NCBI GenBank assembly: GCA_944387015.1
Contig: CALXDH010000018.1
Coordinates: 1-49,717, forward strand
Direction: 5' to 3'
DNA length: 49,717 nt
Origin: an uncultured Oscillospiraceae bacterium
Lineage (GTDB): Bacteria > Bacillota > Clostridia > Oscillospirales > Oscillospiraceae
Below, piece after piece: positions 46,842 to 49,717 of this stretch (its first letter is position 1; each line of letters opens with the position of its first letter). Under the pieces are notes generated by a model. That model was not told the origin of the DNA. It ran no database searches and saw only the letters and a list, made by a program, of their open reading frames with translations. The position numbers and the translations under genes were made by a program.

Positions 46842-47750
46842 ATGCAGCAAGCACGGCTGGTCCACGTTCTGGGAAACACCTGGTGCATTGAATCCCATGT
46901 GACCATCCCCGTTTACTTTCTGAATGACCGGGAGGTCATATTGCTGGACAGCGGTTACGCAAACTGGGATCGTGCCCCGTTGGACGCGCTCCTGCAGGAG
47001 CATGGCCTCCATGTACAGGCGATCCTGGGAAGTCATAGCCATAACGATCACAACGGGAATCACGCTTATTTTCAAGCGACCCAACAGGCAGAAGTGATCC
47101 TTCGCGACGTGGAGGCGGCGATCGTCTCTGATTTTTCGCTGATGACGGCAGCCTATTTCCCCAGCACTCCCGGGGAATTGGAACGGGAACTGCCATATCT
47201 GCAGTTAAAAGCGGATCGGGTCTTTTCTGCGAATACTACAGAAATCTCCATCGGCTCCAAGACGTTTGGCCTTGTCCCGCTGCCAGGCCACACACCTGGA
47301 CACACCGGCATCATAACTCCGGATGACGTTTTTTATGTGGGGGATGCGCTTTTGAGCGATGAGGTTCTGCAGGCAGCGAAGCTCCCCTCCATAATGGATT
47401 GGACAAAGGATTCGGAAAGCAAGCGCAGCCTGTTAGCTGAACATCATTCCCGGTACATCCTGGCTCATAGAGGGGTTTATACGGAAATTACCACGATAGT
47501 AGAGGAAAATCTATCGGATAAGAATCGGCGCACTGTCCAACTCCGCGATTGGCTGTGCTCTCGCGACGTCTGGCTTTTGAATGAGATAGAACAGTTTCTC
47601 TGGAAGCAGTTGGGGCTGCACGGAAAATCCTTCCTTACACGAGTCGCCTTTCAAAGAAACGTACGCTGCGCACTGGAGTACCTGATTGCAGAAGGAATGG
47701 TATGCCGGGAATTCCGAGATGGAGCTTTTTGGTATTGGGTGATCCAATAG
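46842..47750 (+). CDS. Metallo-beta-lactamase fold hydrolase
   Basis: 302 residues from the ATG at 46842 (GAGGTGA site; GTG at 46833 lies in it). The metal ligands are visible: HSHNDH (about 66-71), HTPGH around 155, GDALL (Asp about 170) and a late AHRG His. The C-terminal about 70 residues (LRDWLCSR..LTRVAFQRNVRCALEYLIAEGMV) form a winged-helix-like module found in a subset of MBL hydrolases such as the LACTB2/CoA-thioesterase-like proteins. The substrate is unknown; an acyl-CoA or lactone hydrolase would fit the neighbours. Confidence 0.88.
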   Translation: MQQARLVHVLGNTWCIESHVTIPVYFLNDREVILLDSGYANWDRAPLDALLQEHGLHVQAILGSHSHNDHNGNHAYFQATQQAEVILRDVEAAIVSDFSLMTAAYFPSTPGELERELPYLQLKADRVFSANTTEISIGSKTFGLVPLPGHTPGHTGIITPDDVFYVGDALLSDEVLQAAKLPSIMDWTKDSESKRSLLAEHHSRYILAHRGVYTEITTIVEENLSDKNRRTVQLRDWLCSRDVWLLNEIEQFLWKQLGLHGKSFLTRVAFQRNVRCALEYLIAEGMVCREFRDGAFWYWVIQ

Positions 47751-47798
47751 AAGCCCCCAATATTCGGAAAGATGGGTAAGAGGATTGACGTCTGTCCT

Positions 47799-47847
47799 GA
47801 AGAGCCCCGGAAGCACTGCGGTGCTTCCGGGGCTCTTCAGAATTTTT
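47799..47847 (+). terminator. Intrinsic terminator after the MBL-fold gene
   Basis: A perfect 18-bp stem (47799-47816 with 47821-47838), TGCG loop and T6 tract at 47842-47847. The rest up to 48016 shows no gene. Confidence 0.9.
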
Positions 47848-48016
47848 TGCAAATCCGGCTGGTTCTCAGAAAGCAAGAGCATTTCACTGCCAATGCTCAG
47901 GCCGCCAGGTCCGACCGGCCGTACTTACAGCAATCAGTTCGTACGGCGCAGCCGTTTCGTGAGCTGAAAGAATGCCTGTGATGCCGGCATATCGAAGCCT
48001 TTGAGAAAGTTGCGGT

Positions 48017-48514
48017 TCAAAGCGGCAAGGCTGCGCAGTCAGCGGGGCCGCCGGTGAGCATCTCCAGGCCATGGGCCAGGGTGGGCAGGACCGCCTCCAG
48101 ATTTTCACGGGCTGCTTTGGGAGAACCGGGGAGGTTTACGATCAGCGTTCCGTTCCGGATACCAGCCTGAGCCCGGGACAGCATGCCCCGGGGCGTCACC
48201 TGCATGGAGGCGTAACGCATGGCTTCCGGGATACCGGGGGTTAATCGCTGGCATACGGATATGGTGGCTTCCGGGGTCACGTCCCGGGGGGAAAAGCCGG
48301 TACCGCCGGTGGTGACGACTAGGGCTACGCCCACCTCATCGCACAGTCCCCGCAGCGCTGTCTCAATCTGCGGCTGCTCATCAGGAACGATAACGGTTTC
48401 AGCTATTTCATATCCGGCATCTTTTAAAAGCTTCGCTACCAGTGGCCCACCGCTGTCTGGGCGCTCGCCGCGAAAACTGCGGTCACTGACGGTGACGACT
48501 GCCGCCTTGAACAT
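48017..48514 (-). CDS. mogA: MogA/MoaB family molybdenum cofactor biosynthesis protein
   Basis: 165 residues from the ATG at 48514, which has AAGGAGG; the longer frame lacks a site. Motifs: VTVSDRSFRGERPDSGG (8-24), VVTTGGTGFSPRDVTPEAT (the GGTG molybdopterin-binding loop, about 67-85) and NLPGSPKAARENL near the end. It adenylates molybdopterin as a step towards molybdenum insertion. It is the last gene after modB and modC, 13 bases downstream of modC. Confidence 0.9.
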   Translation of the reverse strand: MFKAAVVTVSDRSFRGERPDSGGPLVAKLLKDAGYEIAETVIVPDEQPQIETALRGLCDEVGVALVVTTGGTGFSPRDVTPEATISVCQRLTPGIPEAMRYASMQVTPRGMLSRAQAGIRNGTLIVNLPGSPKAARENLEAVLPTLAHGLEMLTGGPADCAALPL

Positions 48515-48527
48515 GGAAATTCCTCCT

Positions 48528-49577
48528 TCATCTCGTTTCCAGGGGCAAAATACCATCGGGGTCCACCGTCACGATGATCTGCTCGCCCGCTGTTTTCTTC
48601 CAGGAGCCCTTGGCTGCTGCCATCCGCACGGGCGGAAGGTCCGGTGCTGCGCCATCTGGCCGCAGCAGTACAGTCAAAGCGTCTGTATCCTCCACGACCC
48701 GGACCACCCGACAGGAAATGGCATTCATTGTTTGCTCCTCGGCAGGGTGCAGGTTTCTGGCCCGGATGCCTATCCGGCAAACTGTGTCCGGCACAGGGGC
48801 GGTACAATTCAGCGTCACACCCCAGTCCCGCAGGGTCACGGTATTTCCGTGGCCCATGGCATCGACGAAGTTCTCGCAGCCGGAGAGACGGGCCGCAGCC
48901 TCACTTCCGGGATGAGCCATCAATTCTTTCATGGCCTGAGTGATCTGAGCCTGGCCCCGGTCCATGACGCAGACCTCGGGACAGTTGCGAAGTACTTCTC
49001 CCCGGTCGTGGGATACCCATACCACCGGACCGGAAAAAGTGGAAAGCATCTCTGCCAATTCCCACTCCAGCTGGCACTTTAAATAACTGTCCAGAGCGGA
49101 AAAGGGCTCATCCAGCAAAATGACCCGGGGAGCGGAGGCCAAGATCCTGGCCAGGGCGCAGCGCTGCTGCTGACCGCCGGAGAGCTGGCCCGGCCGCAGG
49201 TCTGCCACGGATTCCAATTGGAACTGTCGGAGTTTTTCCGCTGCCACGCCTGCCCGGGCCTTTCGGTCCCGAACCGCAGCGGCGATGTTCTGCCGTACGG
49301 TCATGTTGGGGAAGAGGGCATACTGCTGAAAAAGATACCCGACCCGCCGCTGCTGGGGCGTCAGGTCGATCCCGGCGGCACTGTCATAGAGGACGACGCC
49401 GTCCAGGGTAATCCGCCCTTCGTCCGGTTTCAAAATACCGGCAATGCAGCGCAGCGTCACGGATTTGCCGCAGCCGGAGGCCCCCAGCAGTGCCAGAGGG
49501 GTACCCTGTTCAGCTTCAAACTGAACTTCCAGCTGGAAGGAGCCCAGCTTCTTGCGGATGTTTACGGAAAGCGCCAT
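48528..49577 (-). CDS. modC: ModC-like molybdate ABC transporter ATP-binding protein
   Basis: 349 residues from the ATG at 49577 (AAGGAGG). ABC ATPase: Walker A GASGCGKS (about 32-39), signature LSGGQQQRCALARIL (about 128-142), Walker B VILLDEPFSALD, His switch VSHDR. The C-terminal third (from about residue 235) is a MOP/TOBE-like domain (IGIRARNL..ISCRVVRVVEDTDALTVLLR), typical of ModC-type ATPases. The start overlaps the modB stop (TGATG), and mogA follows, which supports molybdate as the substrate. Confidence 0.9.
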   Translation of the reverse strand: MALSVNIRKKLGSFQLEVQFEAEQGTPLALLGASGCGKSVTLRCIAGILKPDEGRITLDGVVLYDSAAGIDLTPQQRRVGYLFQQYALFPNMTVRQNIAAAVRDRKARAGVAAEKLRQFQLESVADLRPGQLSGGQQQRCALARILASAPRVILLDEPFSALDSYLKCQLEWELAEMLSTFSGPVVWVSHDRGEVLRNCPEVCVMDRGQAQITQAMKELMAHPGSEAAARLSGCENFVDAMGHGNTVTLRDWGVTLNCTAPVPDTVCRIGIRARNLHPAEEQTMNAISCRVVRVVEDTDALTVLLRPDGAAPDLPPVRMAAAKGSWKKTAGEQIIVTVDPDGILPLETR

Positions 49578-49717
49578 CACCGAACCTCCTTCCGGGTCTG
49601 CCGCTGCCGGGTCTCCAGCAGGTTCACTGCCAGCAAAAACACGGCGGAGATGGCCACGTTCACCAGTACCCACCGGGCGGCACCGGCGTCGTCATTGGTG
49701 CGCCAGAGCTGGTAGAC
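49577..49717 (-). CDS. modB: ModB-like molybdate ABC permease, C-terminal end (partial)
   Basis: The last 46 residues of a membrane protein enter from the right edge: VYQLWRTNDDAGAARWVLV, then a hydrophobic helix (VNVAISAVFLLAVNLL) and a basic tail ending ..QTRKEVR. The end matches ModB permeases by position and character; its TGA overlaps the modC ATG. Confidence 0.75.
   Translation of the reverse strand, partial: VYQLWRTNDDAGAARWVLVNVAISAVFLLAVNLLETRQRQTRKEVR

Noticed and set aside
1-49717. CRISPR array or cas genes
   Set aside because: No regularly spaced short repeats; all repeats found are pairs (43-bp tRNA half, 46-bp repeat, 16-bp repeats, peptide units).

Overview
The window (about 50 kb, fairly GC-rich) looks like chromosome from a gut-type clostridium, most probably an Oscillospiraceae member of the Oscillibacter/Flavonifractor/Lawsonibacter kind. 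The basis is the clostridial 5S rRNA end, the Rex repressor, the SLH-domain protein, AGGAGG-type ribosome binding sites, GTG/TTG starts, small clostridial families (DUF6076, DUF6809) and mobilizable-element genes typical of that group. No species call is made.

Layout. 1-3.7 kb is core: the 3' end of a 5S rRNA with its terminator, sfsA-mntP, a tiny Cys-rich membrane peptide, an SLH-domain exported protein, and rex with its own promoter and an operator-like palindrome. 3.75-14.3 kb is a tRNA-linked accessory island. It starts at a tRNA-Arg(CCG) gene preceded by an orphan copy of its own 5' half, then has a Fic AMPylase, a truncated tyrosine integrase, a MarR-MFS efflux pair with a 48-bp perfect palindrome as operator, two full tyrosine recombinases, a relaxase with an overlapping out-of-frame gene, MobC, a RepA-like ATPase and a DUF6076 protein: an integrative mobilizable element.

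14.3-32.0 kb is the most interesting part. A type VII (ESX/WXG100) secretion-like locus runs rightward: XRE regulator, FHA-containing EssC-type ATPase, an EspG-like protein, a YukD/EsaB ubiquitin-fold protein, a WXG100-like protein, a 561-residue candidate substrate, a TPR protein, a second WXG100, an active Hanks-type Ser/Thr kinase with an extracellular TPR-like region, a PP2C phosphatase and a TPR lipoprotein. Three paralogous TPR/YD-repeat lipoproteins are transcribed divergently from the same 341-bp control region. EsaA, EssA and EssB are not seen. The kinase may take the EssB position, and its juxtamembrane linker carries repeated (K/R)TES-x-F-G motifs that suit FHA docking.

32-39 kb is a scarred region: a small ORF with an in-frame stop, a DUF6809 protein, an MNT nucleotidyltransferase with a truncated HEPN partner, a 46-bp direct repeat that also cuts off a flavodoxin-like gene, a PhnD-PhnC-PhnE(fused) ABC transporter behind a structured leader ending in an intrinsic terminator (riboswitch-like), two tandem self-contained units for a 33-residue membrane peptide, and relics of phage-tail and integrase genes. 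39-47.8 kb holds a PAS-AAA+-Fis regulator lacking GAFTGA, then AtuA (DUF1446), AtuA-like small protein, class II HMG-CoA reductase and a TctA/TctB-like transporter (a probable mevalonate/HMG-type or branched isoprenoid acid catabolic operon), an AEC permease and an MBL-fold hydrolase. The right edge carries modB(partial)-modC-mogA/moaB for molybdate uptake and molybdenum cofactor synthesis on the minus strand.

All functional statements rest on motifs and family knowledge read by eye; no database search or folding program was run.
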